Below the pieces are notes generated by a model. It was not told the origin of the DNA. It did no database searches and worked only from the letters and a program-made list of their open reading frames with translations. A DNA stretch of 64,000 nt, taken from assembly GCF_900104485.1 (NCBI RefSeq), contig NZ_FMXQ01000006.1:1-64000 (forward strand), read 5' to 3'. Position 1 is the stretch's first letter; each line of letters opens with the position of its first letter. Below, piece by piece: positions 47,693-60,040 of the stretch. Both the position numbers and the translations under genes were made by a program. The DNA comes from Bauldia litoralis. GTDB taxonomy: Bacteria; Pseudomonadota; Alphaproteobacteria; Rhizobiales; Kaistiaceae.

Positions 47693-49141
47693 TTGCTGCC
47701 TCAAATCTGGCCGGCGATTCTGACCTTGGGCTGGATCCTGTTTGCGATCGCGGCCGGCGAGGGGGTGATGGCGCTCTTCGCCCTGGCGACGCAGGACGGG
47801 CATGCCGAGGAATTCGCCGTTTCGGCGGTGATCACGGCGCTGGTCGCCGGCGGCTGCGTCCTGACCACGCGGGGGCGCACCTTCGAACTCAGGTTCCGCG
47901 ACGCGACGCTGCTGACGGTCGTCGCCTGGATCGTCGTTCCGGCCTTCGCCGCGCTGCCGCTGATCGCCGAACCGGTCAGCCTGCCGGTCGTCGACGCCTA
48001 TTTCGAGATGGTGTCGGGCATCACCACAACCGGCGCGACGGTGATGGTCGGGCTCGACGGCGTGGCGCGCTCGGTGCTGCTGTGGCGCTCGACCACCCAG
48101 TGGATCGGCGGCATCGGCATCATCGGCTTCGCCATCGTCATCCTGCCTTTCCTCAAGATCGGCGGGATGCAGCTCTTCCGGCTGGAATTCACCGAGCGCT
48201 CGGAGAAGTCGCTGCCGCGGATGCGCAGCATCGCCACGGCGATCGTCGAGATTTACGTGACGCTGACCGCCGCCTGTTTCGTCGTCTACTGGATGCTCGG
48301 GATGACGCCGTTCGACGCGCTCAACCACGCGATGACGACGATCTGCACCGCCGGCTTCTCGACCCATGACGCGTCCTTCGGCTATTTCGACAGCCCGGCG
48401 CTCGAATGGGCGGCGATCCTGTTCATGGTGCTCGGGGCGCTGCCCTTCCTGTCGCTCCTGCGGATGCTGCGGGCCGGCTCGCTGCAGGACCGGTTCGACA
48501 CCCAGGTCACCACCTACCTGGCGCTGCTCGTCATCCTCGTCGCGGTCTTCGCCCTCTGGCTCTTCCTCGCGGTCGGGTTCCCGGGGAATACGGCGATGAC
48601 CAAGGCGGCGTTCAACGTCGTCTCGATCGCCACGACGACCGGCTTCACATCGAGCGACTATGTCCTGTGGGGGACCTTCGCCTCGGTATGGTTCTTCGCC
48701 CTCAGCTTCGTCGGCGGCTGCACCGGATCGACGGCCGGGGCGATCAAGATCTTTCGCTTCAAGGTGATCTATGCGGTCATCCGCCAGCACATCCAGCGGT
48801 CGATCTACCCGAATGCCGTGGCGCCGATCCGCTACGGGCGCCGGGTGATTCAGGACGAGCAGGCCGCCTCGGTCGGGGTCTTCGTGTTCATCTATTTCGT
48901 CGCCTTTGCCGTCATCGCGGTGGTGATGGCGGCCTTCGGCATGGGCGGCGAGACCAGCCTCTCGATCGCCGCCTCGGCGATCGGTAATATCGGCCCCGGC
49001 ATCGGCGAGGTCGTCGGGCCGACCGGCAATTTCTCAAGCCTTCCCGATGGCGCCAAGATCGTCATGTGCCTGGCGATGATCATGGGGCGGCTGGAAATCC
49101 TCGCCGTGCTGATCATGTTCATGCCGAGCTTCTACCGCTAG
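47693..49141 (+). CDS. trkH: Trk-type potassium uptake membrane protein TrkH
   Basis: A 482-residue K+ transporter of the inner membrane with the four-fold pore: filter loops GITTTGATVMVGL, TICTAGFSTHDAS, IATTTGFTSSDYV and SAIGNIGPGIGEV. It works with a cytoplasmic TrkA regulator, which is not in this window. The start is TTG 47693 with GGAG 8 nt upstream; no in-frame ATG fits. Single gene. Confidence 0.95.
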   Translation: MLPQIWPAILTLGWILFAIAAGEGVMALFALATQDGHAEEFAVSAVITALVAGGCVLTTRGRTFELRFRDATLLTVVAWIVVPAFAALPLIAEPVSLPVVDAYFEMVSGITTTGATVMVGLDGVARSVLLWRSTTQWIGGIGIIGFAIVILPFLKIGGMQLFRLEFTERSEKSLPRMRSIATAIVEIYVTLTAACFVVYWMLGMTPFDALNHAMTTICTAGFSTHDASFGYFDSPALEWAAILFMVLGALPFLSLLRMLRAGSLQDRFDTQVTTYLALLVILVAVFALWLFLAVGFPGNTAMTKAAFNVVSIATTTGFTSSDYVLWGTFASVWFFALSFVGGCTGSTAGAIKIFRFKVIYAVIRQHIQRSIYPNAVAPIRYGRRVIQDEQAASVGVFVFIYFVAFAVIAVVMAAFGMGGETSLSIAASAIGNIGPGIGEVVGPTGNFSSLPDGAKIVMCLAMIMGRLEILAVLIMFMPSFYR

Positions 49142-49191
49142 CGGCCAGGGAAGTCGGGGGCTCGGGGCAGGGCTGGCCGGGGATCGGGCAC

Positions 49192-49226
49192 AAAAAAGCC
49201 GGGCACCTCGCTCCCGCGGGCCCGGC
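49192..49226 (-). terminator. Intrinsic terminator of the 28-residue membrane-protein gene
   Basis: On the minus strand, arms GCCGGGC (49226-49220) and GCCCGGC (49204-49198) enclose a 15-nt loop and are followed by six T (49197-49192). It lies 40 bp after the stop of the small gene at 49266, with the trkH stop 50 bp beyond on the other strand. Confidence 0.7.
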
Positions 49227-49265
49227 CGAACCGAACAACTCAATCTACAAAAATCTTGTGGCCCC

Positions 49266-49352
49266 TTACAGGGCGCCGATAACTACTGCAGCAACAAAAA
49301 GGAACGCGGCACACACCATCGCCATATGGAGCGGACGGGCAAGGCTCATCAT
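49266..49352 (-). CDS. 28-residue single-span membrane protein
   Basis: The reading frame MMSLARPLHMAMVCAAFLFV then AAVVIGAL, stop TAA. A short charged N-terminus precedes one transmembrane helix. A near-perfect Shine-Dalgarno GGAGGAG stands 5-8 nt upstream of the ATG pair, and an intrinsic terminator follows 40 bp after the stop. These three features together make a small expressed gene very likely although it is too short for standard gene finding. Function unknown; small proteins of this kind often bind larger transporters or oxidases. Confidence 0.8.
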   Translation of the reverse strand: MMSLARPLHMAMVCAAFLFVAAVVIGAL

Positions 49353-49523
49353 GGTTTGCTCCTCCGGTTCCGAATTATGACTAAAGTGTAACCGTGGATT
49401 TCCGATCGGCAAGCATTTTGTGTTGTGCAGTGCAAAAGCAGCGTCGGTCGATACCGGTGTTTCGCCTCTAAGTCGTTGATAATAATGGAAGAATGGCTGT
49501 GGAAAAAGTGCGGCCGGCGTTGT

Positions 49524-50261
49524 CTAGGAGCCGCCGCCAAACCGCAGCGATGCGCCGACCAGGAGGTGGTTGGTCCAGACGCTGGTCGACAGGCGCCCGC
49601 CCTTGGCGAGATCAGCGTCGACCCCGGCGTAGCTGAGCTTGTATTCGCCGAACAGGGAGACCCTCTCGCCGACCGGGACGCTGATGCCCGCCAGCACCTG
49701 GGCGGCGACGCCGGTCACCTGATATTCGAAGGTCTTCGGGAAGCCCGGGCCGGTCACCTCGACATGGGGCTGGGCAAGGCCGATGCCCGCGCCGACATAG
49801 GGGCGCGCGGCGCCCAGCGGGGGCAGTTTGCGCACCGCGTTCAGCGTCATCATGTTGAGGCCGTCGGTGAACTCGAACCGGTTGAACGCATCGGACACCC
49901 GCATCTTGTTGGGGGCGGGGGCGCCCATGTACTTGCCGCTCGTCTTGACCTTTGCCGAGCCTTCGGCGCGTACCTTGGCGTGGGTATAGTCGAGCATGAT
50001 GCCCCAGTCGGGCGCCGCGTCGGGCCAGTAGGTCGCCCGCGCGCCGTAGTAGGGCGCGCCCCCCTGGAAGTCGAAGGACAGGCCTTCCCAGGGAACGCTG
50101 TGCATCGTGAAGTTGGTGTCGCCGCGGCGGAACTGGGCGTCGCTGTCGAAGCTGCCGTTCCAGCCGCCGTAGAAGCCGAGCTCGAAATCCGCCGCCGCGG
50201 ATTGGGAGAAGAGTGCGGTCGCGACCAGGGTCGCGGCGGTGAGCCGAAGCATCGTGCCCAT
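49524..50261 (-). CDS. Outer-membrane beta-barrel protein, lipid A oxidase-like
   Basis: A 245-residue protein with a signal peptide ending near QSAAA and a barrel of about eight strands that ends in HLLVGASLRFGGGS. The start of the mature part, DFELGFYGGWNGSFDSD, and PYYGARATYWPDAAPDWGIM resemble proteins that I recall annotated as lipid A oxidase (LpxQ/CtxA-like) or Omp25/Opa-type antigens. Enzyme activity is not proven. A sigma-70 promoter is placed just upstream. Confidence 0.75.
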   Translation of the reverse strand: MGTMLRLTAATLVATALFSQSAAADFELGFYGGWNGSFDSDAQFRRGDTNFTMHSVPWEGLSFDFQGGAPYYGARATYWPDAAPDWGIMLDYTHAKVRAEGSAKVKTSGKYMGAPAPNKMRVSDAFNRFEFTDGLNMMTLNAVRKLPPLGAARPYVGAGIGLAQPHVEVTGPGFPKTFEYQVTGVAAQVLAGISVPVGERVSLFGEYKLSYAGVDADLAKGGRLSTSVWTNHLLVGASLRFGGGS

Positions 50262-50308
50262 GAATCAGGAGCCACCTGTTGCCAACGAGGCGAGAACGAT
50301 GTCGGGCA

Positions 50309-50337
50309 CTATAATTTTCGCGCCGGGCAAATCTCAA
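50309..50337 (-). promoter_or_regulatory. Sigma-70 promoter of the beta-barrel gene
   Basis: On the minus strand TTGAGA (50337-50332), a 17-bp spacer, then TTATAG (50314-50309; TATAGT one base on is also possible). Start would fall near 50302, 41 bp before the ATG. Both boxes fit the consensus well. Confidence 0.55.
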
Positions 50338-50489
50338 CCGGCGATTGGCTGTTCAGTCGAGGATTTCCGAAAGTGTTGTCTAAAATCAACAGCGTGGATT
50401 TGACGCCGGCCGCGCGCCGGTCGCCTTTCGCTGCACTGCGATGGCTGGTAGCGTGATCCGGCCCGCGCGATCGCACCAACAGGTCCCCG

Positions 50490-51710
50490 ATGGAACAATT
50501 CAAGACCGCCCGTGACGCAGCCCATGCGTTGCGGCCGGACATGCCGGTCTACTGCTTTCGGCCCCAGGTGCTGCGGGCCGACGCGCTGACCTTCAAGTCC
50601 GCCTTTCCCGGCAAGACCGCCTATGCGGTCAAGACCAACGGCGAGGACATGGTGCTGCGCGAGTTGGCGAAGGCCGGGATCGACTGCTTCGACGTCGCCT
50701 CGCCGGCGGAATTCGCCGCCGCCCGCGCCGTCGCGCCGGATGCCGAGCTGTTCTACACCCACCCGGTCAAGGCCCAGTCCGACATCCGCCTGGCGCTCGA
50801 GACCTATCGAATCCGCATTCTCGCCGTCGACCACGAGGACGAGGTGGCGAAGATCCTGCGCACCGTGCGCGGCCTCGACCTCGACCCGGAGGAGATCACG
50901 CTGCTGGTGCGGCTCGCCTCGCGCGGCCACGCGGCCTACGAGCTGTCGAAGAAGTTCGGCGCGGCTCCCGGCCATGCGGCGGAGCTCGTCCAGCGAATCG
51001 CCGGCATCGGCTTTCGCGTCGGCCTCTGCTTCCATGTCGGCAGCCAGGTCGAGGATACCGACACCTATGAGCGGGCGCTGGCCTCGGCCGCCTGGGTCCG
51101 CTCGCGCTCGGGCGTGCCGATCGAGCTGCTCGACATCGGTGGCGGCTTCCCCGCGCCCTATGGCCACGACCCGCGGCGCAAGGCGCCTCCGCATCCCGAT
51201 ACCGGCGAACTGGTGGCCGAGGTTGTTCGCGAGGCTTCCGAGTGGGGCTTCGACGACGTGCCGATGGTTGCCGAGCCCGGCCGGGTGATCGCGGCGCGGA
51301 GCTTCTCGCTGATCGTCCGGGTGCTGCTGAAGAAGGGCAAGCGGCTCTACATCAACGACGGCATCTGGGCGTCGTTGTCGGATTCCTGGACCGGCAAGAT
51401 CACGCTGCCGGCGCGACTGCTGCCCGATCCGGCGCGGCGCAAGCGCACCGGCGATCCCGCCAATGTCGTGCCGTTCAAGGTCTGCGGCGCGACCTGCGAT
51501 TCCGTCGATATCCTTTCGCGGCCGTTCTTCCTGCCGGAGACGGTCAATACCGGCGACTGGATCGAGATCGGCCATATCGGCGCCTATTCGCTGGCGCTGA
51601 GGACCCGGTTCAACGGCTTCTATCCCGATACCTTCGTCGAGGTGACGACCCCGTTCGAGGCCGGCGGGCCGGCGGAAAGCTTCGCCTCCGTCGAGACCAT
51701 GGCGGACTGA
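50490..51710 (+). CDS. Type III PLP-dependent decarboxylase (ornithine/lysine decarboxylase-like)
   Basis: A 406-residue alanine-racemase-fold enzyme. The PLP lysine lies in TAYAVKTNGED. HVGSQVEDT, the glycine loop DIGGGFPAPYG and VAEPGR follow. The second active site half CGATCDSVDILSR and the tyrosine in GHIGAYSLALRTRFNGF complete it. It probably makes putrescine or cadaverine from ornithine or lysine; the substrate cannot be told. A diaminopimelate decarboxylase is less likely because of the ODC-like C-terminus. A CDF gene begins 3 bp later. Confidence 0.9.
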   Translation: MEQFKTARDAAHALRPDMPVYCFRPQVLRADALTFKSAFPGKTAYAVKTNGEDMVLRELAKAGIDCFDVASPAEFAAARAVAPDAELFYTHPVKAQSDIRLALETYRIRILAVDHEDEVAKILRTVRGLDLDPEEITLLVRLASRGHAAYELSKKFGAAPGHAAELVQRIAGIGFRVGLCFHVGSQVEDTDTYERALASAAWVRSRSGVPIELLDIGGGFPAPYGHDPRRKAPPHPDTGELVAEVVREASEWGFDDVPMVAEPGRVIAARSFSLIVRVLLKKGKRLYINDGIWASLSDSWTGKITLPARLLPDPARRKRTGDPANVVPFKVCGATCDSVDILSRPFFLPETVNTGDWIEIGHIGAYSLALRTRFNGFYPDTFVEVTTPFEAGGPAESFASVETMAD

Positions 51711-51713
51711 CCG

Positions 51714-52625
51714 GTGAAGGGTCACGCCGACCTTCGCATGCAGAGTACGGGGCGCATCGCGGCGATCAGCGTCGGCGTCGGTATCGCCGTGCTCGGGCTG
51801 AAGATGATTGCCTGGCTGATCACCGGCAGCGTCGCGCTCTATTCGGATGCGCTGGAAAGCATCGTCAATGTCGCCGGCTCTGTCGCCGCCCTCGCGGCGA
51901 TCGCCTACAGCGCCCGCCCGGCCGACGCCAACCACCCCTATGGCCACCACAAGGCCGAGTATCTTTCGGTCGTCCTCGAGGGCGTGCTGATCATCATCGC
52001 CGCGCTGTCGATCCTGCGCGAGGCGTATTTCTCCTTCCTCGATCCCCGCATGCTGGAAGCCCCGGTCGAGGGCCTGCTGGTCAATGCGCTCGCCTCGGCG
52101 ATCAACGGCGCCTGGTGCTGGTTCCTGATCACCGAGGGGCGCAAGCGCCGGTCGCCGGCGCTGGTCGCCGACGGCCGTCACCTGCTCACAGACGTGTTCA
52201 CCTCAATCGGGGTCCTCGCCGGCCTGATCCTGGCGGTGGCCACCGGCATTCCCTGGCTCGACCCGCTGCTCGCCGCACTGGTCGCGGTCAACATCCTGTG
52301 GTCGGGATGGCGGCTGATCCGCGAGTCGCTTGGCGGGTTGATGGACGAGGCGGTGCCGGCGCAGATGCTGGACGAGATCCGCAGCATCATCTCGGCCAAC
52401 GCGGAGGGGGCCATCGAGGCCCATGACGTGCGCACCCGCAACGCCGGGCGGGCGATGTTCGTCGACTTCCACCTCGTCGTGCCGGGGACGATGGCGGTGT
52501 CTGAGTCCCACGCGATCTGCGACCGGATCGAAAAGGCGCTGAAGACCGAGGTTCCCGACGCGATGATCACCATCCATGTCGAGCCCGAGGACAAGGCCAA
52601 GCACCAGGGCGTCGTGGTTGTCTGA
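51714..52625 (+). CDS. Cation diffusion facilitator (CDF) family transporter
   Basis: A 303-residue metal/proton antiporter with six transmembrane helices, expelling Zn, Fe, Mn or Co. LYSDALESIVNVAGSVAAL and HPYGHHKAEYLSVVLEGVLI near the start and RHLLTDVFTSIGVLAGLI hold the usual His/Asp metal-site residues. The C-terminal cytoplasmic domain is ferredoxin-like (MITIHVEPEDK). The GTG start at 51714 is 3 bp after the decarboxylase stop; ATG 51738 is the alternative. Metal unknown. Confidence 0.9.
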   Translation: MKGHADLRMQSTGRIAAISVGVGIAVLGLKMIAWLITGSVALYSDALESIVNVAGSVAALAAIAYSARPADANHPYGHHKAEYLSVVLEGVLIIIAALSILREAYFSFLDPRMLEAPVEGLLVNALASAINGAWCWFLITEGRKRRSPALVADGRHLLTDVFTSIGVLAGLILAVATGIPWLDPLLAALVAVNILWSGWRLIRESLGGLMDEAVPAQMLDEIRSIISANAEGAIEAHDVRTRNAGRAMFVDFHLVVPGTMAVSESHAICDRIEKALKTEVPDAMITIHVEPEDKAKHQGVVVV

Positions 52626-52721
52626 GGCAATCGGCGGAACCGCCTGTTTCAGCTGTGCGATCCGGTTCGCTGGCCCCGGTTTTTGACTCTTCCTTAACGA
52701 TGGCGGCGGCATGGTCGCCCC

Positions 52722-53639
52722 ATGCTCCGTCGTGTTGCGTATCTGACGGTGACCGCTGGTCTGTGCATACTTGTCAGCGGATGCGCCTTGAACTTCCTCG
52801 GCCCCGATCGTCAGAACTCCTGGCGCGAGCAGGCCGAGCGCGCATGCATGGTGCGCAAGCCGCAGTCCTATTTCGTCGCCCAGGTCAAATCGATCAACGA
52901 CAAGGGCGCCTGCGGCATTGAGTATCCGCTCAAGGTCAAGGCGCTGGAGGACGGGACGATCGGCATCGGGCCGGACGCCACCCTCGGTTGCCCGATCATG
53001 ACGGCGCTGGAGATCTGGATGCGTTACTCGGTCCAGCCGGCGGCCTTCGTCAATTTCGGCATGCCGATCGTCGAGATCCGGCAGATTTCCGCGTATAGCT
53101 GCCGCACCCGCAACAGCAAGAAAGGCGCCGAACTCTCCGAGCACGCCTTCGGCAATGCCCTGGATATCGCCGGCTTCAAGCTGGCCAACGGGCGATACAT
53201 CTCGGTCAAGACCGACTGGAATGGCAGCGCCGACGAGCGGGCATTCCTGAGGGAAATCTTCTCAAGCGCCTGCAAGACCTTCAAGACGGTGCTCGGTCCC
53301 GGCGCCGCCTACCACGCCGATCATTTCCACGTCGATCTCGCCCGGCACGGCAAAGACGGCACGGCGACCTATTGCAAGCCGTCGCCGCCGATGACGCCGC
53401 CGGCCCGGCGACCCTTCATCGGCGCCAAATATGCCGCGATCCCAGGCCAGCCGCGCTATGGCCTGTCGGCCGCCTATACCGGTTCGATCAGCAAGTCGCC
53501 GGACCAGGTGACGATCAGCAGCCAGTTGCCGACCTACGACTCGTCGCCGTTCTTCCCGCAGAAGGAGGGGACGGAGCAGACAATCGAGCAACTCCTGCCC
53601 GACTCCATCGACGACCTGGCGGTCGGATCCATCGAGTAA
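52722..53639 (+). CDS. Extensin-like lipoprotein (peptidase-M15-like fold)
   Basis: A 305-residue protein with a lipobox LVSGC21. The extensin-like domain contains CGIEYPLKVKAL, ISAYSCRTRNSKKGAELSEH and HAFGNALDIAGFKLANGRYI, then AAYHADHFHVDLARHG, so it has the His/Asp/His pattern of zinc D,D-carboxypeptidase folds. The C-terminal 90 residues are Pro/Ser-rich. It is probably attached to the outer membrane and trims or binds peptidoglycan. Confidence 0.88.
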   Translation: MLRRVAYLTVTAGLCILVSGCALNFLGPDRQNSWREQAERACMVRKPQSYFVAQVKSINDKGACGIEYPLKVKALEDGTIGIGPDATLGCPIMTALEIWMRYSVQPAAFVNFGMPIVEIRQISAYSCRTRNSKKGAELSEHAFGNALDIAGFKLANGRYISVKTDWNGSADERAFLREIFSSACKTFKTVLGPGAAYHADHFHVDLARHGKDGTATYCKPSPPMTPPARRPFIGAKYAAIPGQPRYGLSAAYTGSISKSPDQVTISSQLPTYDSSPFFPQKEGTEQTIEQLLPDSIDDLAVGSIE

Positions 53640-53667
53640 CGCGGACGGAAGGCGGACAGATCGCCGG

Positions 53668-57483
<3,816 letters not shown>

Positions 57484-57629
57484 TGAGATGGCAGTTCCCG
57501 TTCCAGGACGTCGGCTGAATATGCGATGAGGGGAGCGAGCGCCCGGTGAGGCGGGCAGGGGCCTAGGTTTTACAGGCTCCAAACGCTAACTTCCGCCGCA
57601 ACCGGCGCTTTTGTCTGGTGGAGTAAGAA

Positions 57630-58256
57630 ATGAAATTTGGGTCTATCATTGTCGCTCTTTTTGCCTGGATCGGCGCAGACAGTATGGCATTCGCCGCCTG
57701 CCAGGGGAGCACCATTCTCTATCAGGACAGCTTCGACAGGCTACAGCCAACCTGGGGTACCGAAACCGAATCGTTCAAGGTCGTTAACAGCCAGCTCGAG
57801 GTCCAGCCGCCGGCCGATACATACTACTGGTCAGCGAATTCCGCCAATCTGTACGACGACATCGACATGTGCGTCACCATGACCACCCTCGCCGAGGTCG
57901 ATCCGCTCGAGTCGAAGGCCGGCCTGGTCTTCTGGTACGGCGACGCCAACAATTTCTACGTTTTTGAACTGGCGCCGAACGGCAAGGCCTCGGTCTGGCG
58001 CCGGCAGCGCGGCAAGTGGCTCGCCCAGGTCGAGTGGCGCGACGCGGAAAGCGCCAACCAGGGCGACGGTGCGATCAACGAGTTGCAGGTGACGACCATC
58101 GGCAGCAAGGCGACCTTCTACGTCAACGGCCAGAAGTTCGAGGAACTGGAGGGTTCGCCCCCCGAAAACGGCCAGCAGATCGGCATCTTCGCCGCCTCGC
58201 CGCCGACCGGCGTCGCTGGCTTCGGCTTCGACAACCTCGCGGTCACCAAGCCCTGA
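57630..58256 (+). CDS. Secreted protein with concanavalin-like (jelly-roll) domain
   Basis: A 208-residue protein with a signal peptide ending near ADSMAFA. The mature part is all-beta: ILYQDSFDRLQPTWGTETES, LEVDPLESKAGLVFWYGDANN-like strands, FYVFELAPNGKASVWRRQRG and INELQVTTIGSKATFYVNGQ. The pattern matches DUF1080/LamG-type carbohydrate-binding folds. No catalytic residues recognised. Single gene. Confidence 0.8.
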   Translation: MKFGSIIVALFAWIGADSMAFAACQGSTILYQDSFDRLQPTWGTETESFKVVNSQLEVQPPADTYYWSANSANLYDDIDMCVTMTTLAEVDPLESKAGLVFWYGDANNFYVFELAPNGKASVWRRQRGKWLAQVEWRDAESANQGDGAINELQVTTIGSKATFYVNGQKFEELEGSPPENGQQIGIFAASPPTGVAGFGFDNLAVTKP

Positions 58257-58338
58257 CCGGAGCGGCGCGGGTTGACCGCACGGCAGCGTCGGCAAGGGCG
58301 CGTGCCAACCACGCATTGGAAGTGGCGAGAGCGCCGCG

Positions 58339-59037
58339 ATGAGCATGTGGACCTGGATCGGCGAGGTCGCCGAAGGCGGGGCAGGGGCGGTCGGCGCGCT
58401 GTTCGACTGGGTCGGCAGCGTCTTTGCCAGCATCGGCGACACCGAAACCCGCCGGCAGGTCGCCTTCTCGGTTTCGCTGATCGCGCTGTCGGCCAAGATG
58501 GCCAAGGCCGACGGAGTCGTCACCTCGGACGAGGTCGCCGCCTTCCGCCGATTCTTTGTCATCCCGCCGACGGAGGAGCGGCATGTCGCCCGGCTCTTCG
58601 ACCTCGCCAAGGGCGATGTCGCGGGCTTCGAGTCCTACGCCAACCGGATCGTCCGCCTGTTCGGCGATGAACGCCAGGCGCTTGAGGACGTGGTCGATGC
58701 GCTGTTCGCCATCGCCGGCGCCGACGGCCTGATTCACGAGGCCGAACTGGTCTATCTCGAGCGCGTCGCGCAGATCTTCGGCATCGACGACGCGGCTTTC
58801 GACAGGATCGCCGCCCGTCATCTGGTTCCCGAGGGCGGCGACCCTTACCGCATCCTCGGCGTCGAGCGGTCGATGACGCTCGCCGAGATCCGGACGCGCT
58901 ACCGGTCGCTGGCCAGCGAGAACCATCCCGACGTCCTGCACGGTCGCGGCCTGCCGCCGGCGGCAGCCGCCCTGGCGCATGACCGGATGGCCGCCATCAA
59001 CCGCGCCTTCGACCAGATCAGCCTGGAGCGCGGTTGA
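58339..59037 (+). CDS. TerB-like plus J-domain protein (DjlA-like co-chaperone)
   Basis: A 232-residue protein. Residues 40-160 form a TerB-like helical domain (VAFSVSLIALSAKMAKADGV, DALFAIAGADGLIHEAELVY) and the last 65 a J domain: DPYRILGVERSMTLAEIRTR, with HPD in ENHPDVLHG. It would stimulate DnaK ATPase. The short N-terminal hydrophobic stretch (WIGEVAEGGAGAVGALFDWV) may be a weak membrane contact. In relatives known to me such a gene stands just before the cell-wall amidase; here two other genes intervene. Confidence 0.88.
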   Translation: MSMWTWIGEVAEGGAGAVGALFDWVGSVFASIGDTETRRQVAFSVSLIALSAKMAKADGVVTSDEVAAFRRFFVIPPTEERHVARLFDLAKGDVAGFESYANRIVRLFGDERQALEDVVDALFAIAGADGLIHEAELVYLERVAQIFGIDDAAFDRIAARHLVPEGGDPYRILGVERSMTLAEIRTRYRSLASENHPDVLHGRGLPPAAAALAHDRMAAINRAFDQISLERG

Positions 59038-59046
59038 TCAGTTTTT

Positions 59047-59074
59047 GTTGATTGTGACAAACGACAATGTCAAC
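59047..59074 (+). promoter_or_regulatory. Imperfect dyad upstream of the SNase-like gene
   Basis: GTTGA (59047-59051) and TCAAC (59070-59074) are inverted; further inside TTGT and ACAA also pair. The AT-rich dyad of 28 bp lies 29 bp before the ATG and after the J-domain gene's stop, a place expected for a repressor site. The binding factor is unknown. Confidence 0.35.
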
Positions 59075-59102
59075 CTTTGCGCGATAAAGGCGGGAGGGTA
59101 CC

Positions 59103-60020
59103 ATGCCGTTCACGTTAATCGGGGGCTCATTTCATGTTGTCGGTTATTCGCCGGATGGGGATTCCATTCGGTTCGGGCCCGACAATCCTCACCTCCTCGA
59201 TAGTCTGAGTGGACCTCCGGCGCGGCTCAACGGACGCGGACACGCCCAGTTGCGGATCGAGGCGATCGATGCCCTCGAAACTCATTACTCTCCGCCGAGC
59301 GGCGGCGGATCCTACAGCCAGCCCCTGGCTCTGGCGAACGAGGCAAGGGATGCCCTGCTGGATTTTCTCGGCATCACAGGGGTCGTCTGGGCCGATGGCC
59401 GGAACGTCGCCCTAGCCGCAGATGGCCCCGTCGAGGGCTATATTCTCGCGCGCGCCGTCGAAAAATACGGTCGGCCGATCGCTTTCGTTTTCGCGGGTTC
59501 GCCCCCTGAACCCGATGGCTCGTCGGTCAGGCTTGAGGTGCCGCGTCTGAGGCAATCTTTCAACTATCACGCGTTGGAGCGTGGCTTGGCCTATCCGACT
59601 TTCTATGAGGGATTGTTCCACGATCTTCGTGACGCGATGGCGAGTGCGGCGACCGACGCGAGGGCCAGCGGTCGTGGTCTGTATGCGTCCGATGCGACCA
59701 ACAGCGGTGTCGATGTCGCGTCACTCAAGGCGATCACCGACGACGATCCGATCATGCCCAAGCTCTTTCGGCGGTTGGTCGAGCATGTCGCATTCTACGG
59801 CACGGTTGACGGCTTCAAGGCGAAAATGGAGCAATATGCCGAGCCGGTCTTTGATCTCGAGGAGCAGAATTTTACACACTTCGATTCATTCATCGATCAG
59901 GTGGGAACGACGGTGACGTTGACCCGTTTGCCGGAACTCCTAGTGTTTGACGCGATGCCGGAGCGGCCGGCAGAGACCTTCTCGATGTTAATGGGGGACG
60001 AGACGACCCACTTGGACTGA
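59103..60020 (+). CDS. Staphylococcal-nuclease-like protein with C-terminal extension
   Basis: A 305-residue protein. Residues 1-190 resemble an SNase/thermonuclease barrel: VVGYSPDGDSIRFGP (metal Asp), AQLRIEAIDALETHY (catalytic Arg and Glu), and EKYGRPIAFVFAGSPPEPDG (second Arg). Then ERGLAYPTFYEGLFHDLRDA and ARASGRGLYASDA match the usual tail. The last 100 residues (KLFRRLVEHVAFYGTVDGFK...) are unknown. No signal peptide, so it would act inside the cell or be delivered otherwise. GGGAGG precedes the ATG. Codon use is less GC-biased than its neighbours. It splits the usual J-domain/amidase neighbourhood. Confidence 0.75.
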   Translation: MPFTLIGGSFHVVGYSPDGDSIRFGPDNPHLLDSLSGPPARLNGRGHAQLRIEAIDALETHYSPPSGGGSYSQPLALANEARDALLDFLGITGVVWADGRNVALAADGPVEGYILARAVEKYGRPIAFVFAGSPPEPDGSSVRLEVPRLRQSFNYHALERGLAYPTFYEGLFHDLRDAMASAATDARASGRGLYASDATNSGVDVASLKAITDDDPIMPKLFRRLVEHVAFYGTVDGFKAKMEQYAEPVFDLEEQNFTHFDSFIDQVGTTVTLTRLPELLVFDAMPERPAETFSMLMGDETTHLD

Positions 60021-60040
60021 GTAAGTCCTTTGGCGGCTGA

